Positions 1 to 5,068 are shown, counted from the stretch's first letter. The stretch is 5,068 nt of DNA from Candidatus Aenigmatarchaeota archaeon (GCA_003663445.1 QMZZ01000035.1:1-5068), one strand, 5' to 3'. A program made the numbers and translations. Notes: a model not told the origin generated them from the letters alone.

Positions 1-336
1 AAATAGGATCGGAATTTTTGTTTTCAGTAACAATGGTGGGATAGCTCCTTTTTTATATCCTAGGATTTTCTCGATTTCCTGATCGGATGCAAAAGATAAT
101 ATTTTACAGTTCATCACCTTCCTTATCTTTTTCGTATCTATCATCCTATCTGCTGTTAAACAAACAAGAAAATAATTTTTCTTTTTATCTACTAAAAGAA
201 CGCATTTGATCATCTCATTTAGTGGAACGTTCCTTTCTTTTGCTGCATCCTCACAAGTGAAAACGGGTTTTTTGTGAGAAAGTAATCGGTATCTGATTCT
301 TTTTGATTCCAGTAATTGTACAATTTTATTTTCCAT
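1..336 (-). CDS. YbaK/ProX-family aminoacyl-tRNA deacylase (3' end beyond window)
   Basis: Reading the minus strand from the ATG at 336 gives 112 residues open to the window edge; family members are about 150-160 residues, so roughly 40-50 are missing. The pattern is that of the YbaK/INS fold, which hydrolyses misacylated tRNAs in trans. Visible are an N-terminal helix, Y16-R-x3-H21, T27-x-E-D-A-A32, V37-P-L-N-E-M-I-K44 where K44 matches the family's conserved active-site lysine, C45-V-L-L, a D63-R-x-I-D-x-K-K stretch, and the late signature G93-Y-x2-G-A-I-P-P101. An in-frame TAG lies at 342-340, so the ATG at 336 is the upstream limit; no Shine-Dalgarno is seen. It sits 18 bp after the Cys-rich gene on the same strand and is probably cotranscribed. 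Its GC (about 33% over 1-300, counted by hand) is lower than its neighbours. Substrate (Cys-, Ala- or other misacylated tRNA) cannot be told. Family call is firm; specificity is unknown. Confidence 0.88.
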   Translation of the reverse strand, partial: MENKIVQLLESKRIRYRLLSHKKPVFTCEDAAKERNVPLNEMIKCVLLVDKKKNYFLVCLTADRMIDTKKIRKVMNCKILSFASDQEIEKILGYKKGAIPPLLLKTKIPILF

Positions 337-354
337 GTTCTAACTTAGTATAAG

Positions 355-696
355 TCATTCTTCTTCCCGAAAATAATAGCATCCTGTACAGACCCAACAT
401 CCGTGAAGGTTGCAGACTTTTCCTGTCGAATCCTGATAGAAAAATTTTTCCTTCAGCTCCTCCGGAAGCCCGTTTGCAGGCACGTAACCGAGGCAAATGA
501 GTGCTTTCGGCTTTCCCTTTCTTTCTCCCGGCTTTCCTATCCCTCCGTCCTGATAGATGAAAGCCAGGTCTGGTCTATCCCGGTTATCTATCCTGATCCT
601 TTTTTCAAGTTCCTGAAACTTTTCTTTCGGTCTTTCTGTTTTCAGAATTCCGTTTTCGTCAAATCCCAAGGTACAGCCATATTTTGGGCCGGCCAT
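355..696 (-). CDS. Cys-rich 113-residue protein of unknown function
   Basis: I do not recognise this protein. It is a soluble, charged 113-residue chain with no signal peptide or membrane segment. Its most distinctive part is a C-terminal cluster, C95-x4-C100-x2-C103-x2-C106 (with H98), followed by aromatic residues and a Glu-rich tail. C8 and C68 lie further upstream. The spacing could bind zinc or an iron-sulfur cluster, but that is inference. The start ATG at 696 lies about 26 bp from a T/A-rich box (minus-strand 727-717), which fits a leaderless transcript. It is divergent from tyrS across 32 bp and is followed after 18 bp by the YbaK-like deacylase, so it is the first gene of a likely two-gene operon. 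The overlapping plus-strand reading frame (403-726) is less convincing because it runs through the tyrS promoter region. Coding status is moderately secure; function is unknown. Confidence 0.62.
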   Translation of the reverse strand: MAGPKYGCTLGFDENGILKTERPKEKFQELEKRIRIDNRDRPDLAFIYQDGGIGKPGERKGKPKALICLGYVPANGLPEELKEKFFYQDSTGKVCNLHGCWVCTGCYYFREEE

Positions 697-728
697 TCTT
701 CATTATATTTTAACGGAAAAAATTAAAT
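697..728. promoter_or_regulatory. Divergent promoter region between Cys-rich gene and tyrS
   Basis: This 32-bp gap separates two start codons pointing away from each other. For tyrS, the A/T block TTATATTTTA at 703-712 is centred about 22 bp upstream of the ATG. For the minus-strand gene, TTTAATTTTTT (727-717) is centred about 26 bp upstream of its ATG. Both distances suggest archaeal TATA boxes driving leaderless or near-leaderless transcripts, and neither start has a Shine-Dalgarno sequence. The two core promoters interleave, so transcription in the two directions may compete. Assignment is by position and composition only. Confidence 0.5.
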
Positions 729-1817
729 ATGGACCTCGAGGAAAGGATAGGGCTTGTAAAGGGGGTTGCTGAGGAGATAATAACCGAGGAGGAACTTTAC
801 GAGCTCCTTGCCAGCAAACAGCATCCTCTTGCCTATGACGGATTCGAGCCCTCTGGTTTCGCCCACCTACCCTTCGGCGTTTTCAGACCCCTGCTCCTGA
901 AAGATCTCATGAAAGCCGGATTCAGGTTCAAGCTCCTTCTGGCTGACTGGCATGCATGGCTTAATAACAAAATGGGAGGGGATCTTCAGGCGATCAGAAA
1001 GGTCGGGGAGTATTTTGTAGAGGTCTGGAGAGCAGCCGGGGTCGATCTGAACAGGGTCGAGATCGTCTGGGCTTCGGATTTGGTTAAAAGACCGGAATAC
1101 TGGGAAAAGGTCTTGAGGATAGCAAAATCTTGCTCGGTTGCCAGAGCAACTAGGGCCCTAACGATAATGGGGAGGAAGGCAGGCGAGCTCAGGGAGGTTG
1201 CCCAGTATTTCTATCCCATGATGCAGGTTGCCGATATCTTCGAGCTGGGTGTGGATGTCTGCCAGCTGGGTTTGGACCAGAGAAGGGCGAATGTGCTTGC
1301 AAGGGAGATTGCCGAAAAGCTCAAGTGGAAAAAACCGGTTGTTATCAGTCATCATATGCTTATGGGTCTTCAGGGCCTGAAGGAACCAGAGGGTTTTGAT
1401 ACGAATCAGGAAAGGGATATCGAGATAGCTTCTAAGATGTCCAAATCAAAGCCACAGACATGTATCTTCGTTCATGACAGCAGAGAAGATATTCTGAAAA
1501 AACTTAAAGCGGCTTATTGTCCGCCGAAGGATGCCAGAAACAATCCGATTCTGGAATATGCGAAATACATAATTTTCAGGGCTTTCAAAGAGCTTGAGAT
1601 TAAAAGGAAGCCGGAACATGGAGGGGATGTTACCTATACCAGCTATTCTCAGCTCGAGTCAGACTACAGGCAGGGAAAGCTTCATCCTCTTGATCTCAAG
1701 CTGGCCGTCGCTGAATATCTGGACAAGCTAATCGAGCCGATAAGAAAGCATTTCGAAAGGAACAAAAAAGCAAGGGAGCTTTATAATTTTATCAGGGAAA
1801 GGGAGGTAACGAGATGA
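729..1817 (+). CDS. tyrS: Tyrosyl-tRNA synthetase, archaeal type
   Basis: Class I enzyme that joins tyrosine to tRNA-Tyr in the cytoplasm; 362 residues, close to longer archaeal TyrRSs. Tyrosine-pocket positions known from the Methanocaldococcus enzyme are present with the same spacing: Y36 in A-Y-D-G-F-E-P-S-G, Y162-x3-Q166-x2-D169, and Q184 in L-D-Q-R-R. The ATP-binding loop K-M-S-K-S is at 236-240, and the C-terminal anticodon-binding part has the usual K-L-H-P-L-D-L-K block at 317-324. The HIGH-equivalent is H46-L-P-F, in which the Gly and second His are replaced. The ATG at 729 is the only good start: an in-frame TAA lies at 711-713, and there is no Shine-Dalgarno, suggesting leaderless translation. 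Its stop overlaps the trpS start (ATGA), making a two-synthetase operon. The identification rests on motif and pocket-residue agreement and is very secure. Confidence 0.97.
   Translation: MDLEERIGLVKGVAEEIITEEELYELLASKQHPLAYDGFEPSGFAHLPFGVFRPLLLKDLMKAGFRFKLLLADWHAWLNNKMGGDLQAIRKVGEYFVEVWRAAGVDLNRVEIVWASDLVKRPEYWEKVLRIAKSCSVARATRALTIMGRKAGELREVAQYFYPMMQVADIFELGVDVCQLGLDQRRANVLAREIAEKLKWKKPVVISHHMLMGLQGLKEPEGFDTNQERDIEIASKMSKSKPQTCIFVHDSREDILKKLKAAYCPPKDARNNPILEYAKYIIFRAFKELEIKRKPEHGGDVTYTSYSQLESDYRQGKLHPLDLKLAVAEYLDKLIEPIRKHFERNKKARELYNFIREREVTR
1801..1807 (+). promoter_or_regulatory. Shine-Dalgarno site for trpS inside the tyrS 3' end
   Basis: GGGAGGT ends 6 nt before the trpS ATG at 1814. 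It is a near-perfect anti-16S match and lies within the last codons of tyrS, so the second gene of the operon uses SD-led initiation while tyrS itself has none. It supports ATG 1814 as the true start and therefore supports the long N-terminal extension of TrpRS being translated. Confidence 0.8.
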
Positions 1818-2458
1818 TTATCAGTTTTTCCCAGAGGTTAAGGGAGAGATTTCCGCTCATTTATCTGGTAACAGCAGAACTCGAAAAGGTTGATAATACA
1901 GGAAGCCGGGAACTCAGACAGGAAAGGAAACAGGTTAAGAGAATCATCAAGGAGCAGTACAGGAAATACAAGAACCTGGAACCTATCAGGACCTATGAAA
2001 GATACTTCAGCAGACACGGTCTCGAGTTTCCTCTATCGGCAATTTATGAACAGGTCCTGACAGGGAAGGACATCCCAACCTTCAGCCCCCTGGTGGATGC
2101 TGTCCTGCTCTCCAGCCTTAAACACAGGGTTCTGCTGGATGTTAAGGACCTGGACAGGATCGAAGGCGGGCTTATGCTGGATGAGGGGTGGGAAGGGGAG
2201 GAATTCAGGAACCTCAAAGGAGAGCTTATGTTCATCCAGCAGGGTGACCTTGTCCTCAGGGACGAAAAAGATATAATCCTTTCCTGGCTTTATGGCTCTG
2301 GAGAGAAAGCAAAGGTTCACCGAGATACCAAAAGGGCTGTTATTCTCGGTTTACCTGTACCAGGGGTGGATGAAAGAAGGATAGAGCTGGCAGTCGAGGA
2401 AGCTGTAAAGTTGGCTGTAAAAGCATGCAAGGCAAAAGCAGGCAGGCTTGAGATTCAC
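1814..2458 (+). other. B3/B4 (PheRS beta-like editing) domain region within trpS
   Basis: Residues 1 to about 215 of the TrpRS fusion. The order of motifs follows stand-alone B3/B4 proteins: an early V-D-N-T-G-S-R-E-L stretch (26-34), a helical segment, R67-H-G-L-E-F-P-L-S then Y78-E-Q-V-L-T-G-K-D-I-P (78-88), N/S-P-L-V-D-A (91-96), S101-L-K-H, D112-L-D-R-I-E-G-G, E129-E-F, and a late K-V-H-R-D-T-K-R-A-V-I-L-G strand (167-179). In relatives I recall, the segment before that strand reads like W-x-W-R-D-S-x-x-T; here it is W158-L-Y-G-S-G-E-K-A, so usual polar residues appear changed. In PheRS this domain hydrolyses Tyr-tRNA-Phe. Domain identity is from remembered family patterns, not a search; activity is unproven. 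Confidence 0.8.
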
Positions 2459-3583
2459 AAACCAGGGGAAGGGCTGGAAGAGAGGGGTTTGGTTTTCGAA
2501 AGGATCGATCCGTGGGGCAGGGTTGATGTCAAGGACTATAAAAGGCTCCAGGATGAGTTCGGGATAAAACCCATCGAACCGCTTCTGAAAGAGCTCAAGC
2601 CCCATCCCTATTTCGAGAGAAAGATCGTTTTCGGTCACCGTGATCTGGAAAGGATTCTTCAGGCGATCAGGAAAAGGAAACCATGGGCTCTCATGACAGG
2701 GATGATGCCATCCGGTCCTTTCCATTTTGGTCACAAGATGGTTGCCGACGAGATCATTTACTGGCAATCCCAGGGTGCGGACGTGTTCATCTGTATAGCA
2801 GACCTTGAAGCTTACGGTGTCAGAAAAATCGGGCTGGAAGAGCTGAGGAAAACGGCTTTGGAGATTTACATACCGAACCTTATCGCCCTTGGTCTAAAGC
2901 CTGAATCCTGCAAGATATACTTCCAGTCGGACTGGGTTCCTGCTTACTACAGGCTTGTCTGTATGTTTTCGAGAAAGGTCACATTTAACGAGTTCAAGGA
3001 CATTTACGGAGATATCTCTCCTGCAAAAATCCAGGCGGCCCTGCTTCAATCAGCGGATATTCTTCACCCTCAGCTAGAGCTTTTCGGTGGTCCGAAACCT
3101 GTTCTGGTCCCGGTTGGTGTGGATCAAGATCCGCACCTGAGGCTTGCAAGGGACCTGGCTGAAAGATTCAAGGAATTCGGATTTATCAGGCCTTCATCAA
3201 CCTATCATAAGTTCATGAGGGGTCTCAAGGGCGGGAAGATGTCGAGCTCCGATCCTGCCTCTTATATAAGCCTTAACGATGATCCTCAGACAGCTAAAAA
3301 GAAGCTGATGGCAGCATTTACAGGTGGTGGCGGGACGGTGAAGGAGCAGAGAGAAAAAGGAGGCAATCCTGATGTCTGTACGGTTTTCGATCTTTTCAAG
3401 TACCATCTAATCAAGCAGGAAGAAGAACTTTTGCGAATTTATGAAGAATGCAGGACAGGGAAGAGGATTTGCGGGGATTGCAAGAAGCAGTGCAGCCAGC
3501 TCCTGATAGAGTTCCTTGAGGAGCATCAGAAGAAATTCGAAAAGGCAAAGGAAAAGGTAAAGCGGTTTTTGGCAAAGGTTTAG
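1814..3583 (+). CDS. trpS: Tryptophanyl-tRNA synthetase with N-terminal B3/B4 editing-like domain
   Basis: A 589-residue protein; archaeal TrpRSs are usually about 370-390. Residues about 231-589 form a complete archaeal TrpRS, starting with D-P-W-G and D-Y-K-R-L-x-x-E-F-G. It has the class I HIGH-equivalent H304-F-G-H307, the block G435-V-D-Q-D-P-H-L-R-L-A-R-D447, the K-M-S-S-S loop at 475-479, the G-G-G-G-T-x-K-E-Q-R-E-K-G-G region at 504-517, and the family's late C553-G-D-C-K-K-Q-C560 motif. Residues 1-about 215 look like the B3/B4 domain, known from the PheRS beta editing module and stand-alone homologs. The frame is continuous through the linker. There is no Met between residues 140 and 293, so a separately initiated TrpRS is unlikely. 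A strong Shine-Dalgarno fixes the start. It charges tRNA-Trp; the extra module may proofread, which is inference. The TrpRS call is near certain. Confidence 0.95.
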   Translation: MIISFSQRLRERFPLIYLVTAELEKVDNTGSRELRQERKQVKRIIKEQYRKYKNLEPIRTYERYFSRHGLEFPLSAIYEQVLTGKDIPTFSPLVDAVLLSSLKHRVLLDVKDLDRIEGGLMLDEGWEGEEFRNLKGELMFIQQGDLVLRDEKDIILSWLYGSGEKAKVHRDTKRAVILGLPVPGVDERRIELAVEEAVKLAVKACKAKAGRLEIHKPGEGLEERGLVFERIDPWGRVDVKDYKRLQDEFGIKPIEPLLKELKPHPYFERKIVFGHRDLERILQAIRKRKPWALMTGMMPSGPFHFGHKMVADEIIYWQSQGADVFICIADLEAYGVRKIGLEELRKTALEIYIPNLIALGLKPESCKIYFQSDWVPAYYRLVCMFSRKVTFNEFKDIYGDISPAKIQAALLQSADILHPQLELFGGPKPVLVPVGVDQDPHLRLARDLAERFKEFGFIRPSSTYHKFMRGLKGGKMSSSDPASYISLNDDPQTAKKKLMAAFTGGGGTVKEQREKGGNPDVCTVFDLFKYHLIKQEEELLRIYEECRTGKRICGDCKKQCSQLLIEFLEEHQKKFEKAKEKVKRFLAKV

Positions 3584-4086
3584 ATTTTGAATCTCTTTAC
3601 AGGAAGCCATCTCTCCGGTCTCTTGCCGATTGGGACGAGATAAAGACTTTTGGCTTCAAATTCGAGATCGAATTTTCTTCCGATCTTTGAAAGTATCTCC
3701 TGCCTTTGTTTCTGGCTTATATCCTTAAGGAGGAGTGTTAGATGGAAGGGTTTGTGGACATGACCTTCTCCAAAGATTTTCTCTGCCTTGAGATAGGCGT
3801 TTTCCAAACCTCTTCCTTCAGCTAGGATCACGAGGTTTCCGAAATGCTTGCCTTTCTCTATTTCTGTCAGTCGGATCCTGAAAGGTCTCATACTTCTGGC
3901 AAGCTTTTCTGCTTTTTCTTTAAGCTCTTCCTCATTCCCTAACAGACCCTCTATTAGGGTCACATGCGGAAATGTGATCTTTGGTGCCTTGAATTCCTTA
4001 CTCAATCTGTTCATGATCTGTGAGAGCTTCCTGCGGATGTCCCTTGGTGGTATGATCCAGACAGAATAACCAGTGACGATTTTCAT
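3580..4086 (-). CDS. 2H phosphoesterase, cyclic phosphodiesterase-like
   Basis: A 168-residue member of the 2H superfamily, which includes RNA 2',3'-cyclic phosphodiesterases and the ThpR-type RNA ligase group. Both catalytic H-x-T motifs are intact: H41-V-T43 in F-P-H-V-T-L-I and H115-L-T117 in F-H-L-T-L-L. The opening Y7-S-V-W-I-I-P-P, the K-G-x-H-F-G-N segment (78-84) and the closing L-Y-L-V-P-I-G-K-x-x-x-x-W run most resemble eukaryotic cyclic phosphodiesterases that open ADP-ribose 1'',2''-cyclic phosphate after tRNA splicing, rather than typical ThpR. The substrate here is unproven; cyclic-phosphate RNA ends are the best guess. Its ATG overlaps the upstream thiolase stop as ATGA with no Shine-Dalgarno, implying coupled translation. 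Its 3' end overlaps trpS by 4 bp tail to tail. Superfamily call is secure; subfamily is moderate. Confidence 0.88.
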   Translation of the reverse strand: MKIVTGYSVWIIPPRDIRRKLSQIMNRLSKEFKAPKITFPHVTLIEGLLGNEEELKEKAEKLARSMRPFRIRLTEIEKGKHFGNLVILAEGRGLENAYLKAEKIFGEGHVHKPFHLTLLLKDISQKQRQEILSKIGRKFDLEFEAKSLYLVPIGKRPERWLPVKRFKI

Positions 4087-4943
4087 TTTTCAACAATAAG
4101 GGAACAGAACTTGCAGACAGGCTGGAAGCTCGGGAACCCGCATTTTTCGCAAAGCCTCACCTGCTGCTCCTCTTGAGGTTTCTTGATCTTCCTGATCGTT
4201 TTGACGAAATTTATCTTTTCCTGCTTGCTTTTGAAGAGGGACTTCATCCTTTCCTTTATCTCAAGCTGCCTTGCCGATCGGCTGAAAGGGCATTTTGCCC
4301 GGCAGTAGTCCAAACCGTTAATTTCGCAGTAAAGCCTGTTTTCATCCTCTGTCAGATAGTAAAGGGGCTTGAGCTTTCCGATGAGCTTTTTCTCCTTCCG
4401 GGTAGGCGAGAACTTTTCTGCTCCGAGGACCATCTGTAGGTCCTGGCTTAAAAGTCCGTTTAGGATAAATGCAAGCTCATCGTCCAGATTATGGCCTGTT
4501 GCTATATAGTCAAAGCCGTTCTCCCATGCGAACCTGTTCATAAGATATCTTTTAGCAGTTCCGCAGATCCCGCAGATCCTTTCATGCCTTATTTCCGCTA
4601 TCGTTTTGCCGTAATCCGAAAGTCTCACAAGGCAAAAGGGAAGGTCGAGATTTTCTGCTATCCCCCTTGCATACTTCCGGCATTCCTCAGAGTATCCGGG
4701 AATCCCGAGATCGATGAAAAGTACCGCCAGCTTCAATCCGAACTCGGATTTTACCTGGGAAAGACCGTGGGCAAGAGCAACCGAATCCTTTCCCCCGCTC
4801 ACCGCAAGAAGGACTTTCAGGTTTCTTATTCTCAGGGATGCCAGATAGCTCCTGATTTTTTTCAGGTAGAAAGCCTGGAAATGCTGGGGGCAGAACCTCA
4901 GCTCTTTATAAACGGCTTCCCTTCCACATATCCGGCATCTCAT
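4083..4943 (-). CDS. TtuA/NcsA-family tRNA 2-thiouridine synthetase
   Basis: A 286-residue PP-loop enzyme that adenylates a tRNA uridine and replaces the O2 with sulfur. Domains in order: N-terminal zinc finger C3-x2-C6...C18-x2-H21; PP-loop S49-G-G-K-D-S54 for ATP; C124-x2-C127 with C218 (C-P-F-S) as the expected three-cysteine ligands of a [4Fe-4S] cluster; G150-H-N-L-D-D-E156; and a C-terminal zinc finger C265-x2-C268...C277-x2-C280. Two terminal zinc fingers plus the cluster ligands mark the TtuA/NcsA (Ncs6) branch rather than bacterial TtcA. TtuA acts at U54 in thermophiles and NcsA at wobble U34; the window does not decide which. The ATG at 4943 lies about 23 bp from a TATA-like box, with no Shine-Dalgarno, so a leaderless start is likely. 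It heads an operon with the 2H phosphoesterase and is divergent from tRNA-Leu. Confidence 0.93.
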   Translation of the reverse strand: MRCRICGREAVYKELRFCPQHFQAFYLKKIRSYLASLRIRNLKVLLAVSGGKDSVALAHGLSQVKSEFGLKLAVLFIDLGIPGYSEECRKYARGIAENLDLPFCLVRLSDYGKTIAEIRHERICGICGTAKRYLMNRFAWENGFDYIATGHNLDDELAFILNGLLSQDLQMVLGAEKFSPTRKEKKLIGKLKPLYYLTEDENRLYCEINGLDYCRAKCPFSRSARQLEIKERMKSLFKSKQEKINFVKTIRKIKKPQEEQQVRLCEKCGFPSFQPVCKFCSLIVEK

Positions 4944-4971
4944 ATTAAAAATGAAAAGAAAATATTTTATT
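4944..4971. promoter_or_regulatory. Divergent promoter region between thiolase gene and tRNA-Leu
   Basis: The 28-bp gap is almost all A/T. Reading minus, ATAAAATAT (4970-4962) is centred about 23 bp before the thiolase ATG. Reading plus, ATTAAAAAT (4944-4952) is centred about 24 bp before the mature tRNA 5' end. Both are plausible archaeal TATA boxes at usual distance, so a protein gene and a tRNA gene appear to share one very short control region. Assignment is by position and composition. Confidence 0.5.
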
Positions 4972-5068
4972 GCGGGGGTCCTCGAGCGGCCAAAGGGGCA
5001 GGACTTAAGCTCGGCTTAAGAGCTGAAAGCCAGATGAAGAGATCCTGTGGCAGTAGTGCCTTCGTGGG
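4972..5068 (+). tRNA. tRNA-Leu(UAA), intron-containing, 3' end beyond window
   Basis: The 5' acceptor strand GCGGGGG (4972-4978) is typical of archaeal tRNA-Leu. Then come T8-C9, a three-pair D stem (C4980-nearby CTC against GGG at 4996-4998 region) with G18G19 in the loop, and the anticodon stem CAGGA (4999-5003) pairing perfectly with TCCTG (5043-5047) once the intron is removed. The spliced anticodon loop is CTTAAGA with anticodon TAA at 5006-5008, reading UUA and UUG. The long variable arm GGCA-GTAG-TGCC (5049-5060) confirms a type II tRNA. GTGGG at 5064-5068 is the 5' half of the T stem; the T loop, its partner strand and the 3' acceptor lie beyond the edge. Leu identity is supported by both anticodon and type II shape. 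Confidence 0.93.
5010..5041 (+). other. Archaeal tRNA intron at position 37/38 of tRNA-Leu(UAA)
   Basis: A 32-nt insertion between G37 (5009) and A38 (5042), the canonical archaeal site cut by the tRNA-splicing endonuclease. Removing it restores a 7-nt anticodon loop and a perfect stem. AG occurs at both 5008-5009 and 5040-5041, so boundaries shifted by one or two bases give the same mature RNA. An intron helix GGCTT/AAGCC (5013-5017 with 5027-5031) is visible. The central helix expected of a bulge-helix-bulge, CTTA (5004-5007) with GAAG (5036-5039), makes three pairs and one A-G mismatch, so the motif is relaxed rather than ideal. Confidence 0.85.

Noticed and set aside
403..726. Plus-strand open frame of 107 codons opposite the Cys-rich gene
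   Set aside because: It runs through the tyrS promoter, has no promoter or Shine-Dalgarno of its own, and reads like a shadow of the minus-strand gene.
1814..2458. N-terminal TrpRS extension as a WHEP or other eukaryotic-type appended domain
   Set aside because: It is about 215 residues with mixed strands and helices and B3/B4-like motif order, not a short helical hairpin.
2489..2491. Possible internal TTG start that would give a normal-length TrpRS
   Set aside because: A purine-rich GAGGGG lies only 1 nt upstream, too close for initiation, while ATG 1814 has a well-spaced Shine-Dalgarno and the upstream region encodes a conserved-looking domain.
2033..2767. Several antisense open frames inside trpS
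   Set aside because: They lie opposite a gene with clear conserved motifs, have low-complexity or hydrophobic products and no start signals.
3560..3600. Terminator between the convergent trpS and 2H phosphoesterase genes
   Set aside because: The genes overlap by 4 bp; only short T runs are present and no convincing hairpin or long T tract was seen.
4083..4943. Bacterial-type TtcA (s2C32) assignment for the PP-loop protein
   Set aside because: The N- and C-terminal zinc fingers and C124/C127/C218 arrangement fit the TtuA/NcsA branch better.
1..5068. CRISPR arrays, insertion sequences or inverted-repeat elements
   Set aside because: No regularly spaced repeats, transposase motifs or terminal repeats were found on reading both strands.

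Overview
The window reads as a compact archaeal chromosome segment devoted almost entirely to tRNA biology. Archaeal origin is supported by the archaeal/eukaryal-type TyrRS and TrpRS proteins, a TtuA/NcsA-type tRNA thiolase with flanking zinc fingers, a tRNA-Leu gene with a short intron just 3' of the anticodon, AT-rich TATA-like boxes only about 20-28 bp upstream of start codons (leaderless style), and frequent AGG/AGA arginine codons. The lineage cannot be fixed from sequence alone. A TtuA-type enzyme would fit a thermophile, but that is inference.

Layout, left to right. (1) Minus-strand pair, 1-696: a Cys-rich 113-residue protein of unknown function, followed 18 bp downstream by a YbaK/ProX-type aminoacyl-tRNA deacylase that runs off the left edge. 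(2) A 32-bp divergent promoter region, 697-728. (3) Plus-strand pair, 729-3583: tyrosyl-tRNA synthetase and tryptophanyl-tRNA synthetase, overlapping by ATGA. The TrpRS carries a complete extra N-terminal module of about 215 residues that looks like a B3/B4 (PheRS beta-type tRNA-editing) domain; this fusion is the most unusual thing in the window. (4) Minus-strand pair, 3580-4943, convergent with trpS and overlapping its tail by 4 bp: a TtuA/NcsA-family tRNA 2-thiolation enzyme, then a 2H phosphoesterase of the cyclic-phosphodiesterase type, again overlapping by ATGA. (5) A 28-bp divergent promoter region, 4944-4971. (6) A plus-strand tRNA-Leu(UAA) interrupted by a 32-nt intron and cut by the right edge at the end of the 5' half of the T stem.

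Taken together, the genes cover charging (TyrRS, TrpRS), proofreading (YbaK-like protein, B3/B4 module), nucleotide modification (thiolase), possible RNA end processing (2H enzyme) and a spliced tRNA. The packing is tight: no intergenic stretch exceeds 32 bp, and I saw no mobile elements, CRISPR repeats or long repeats.
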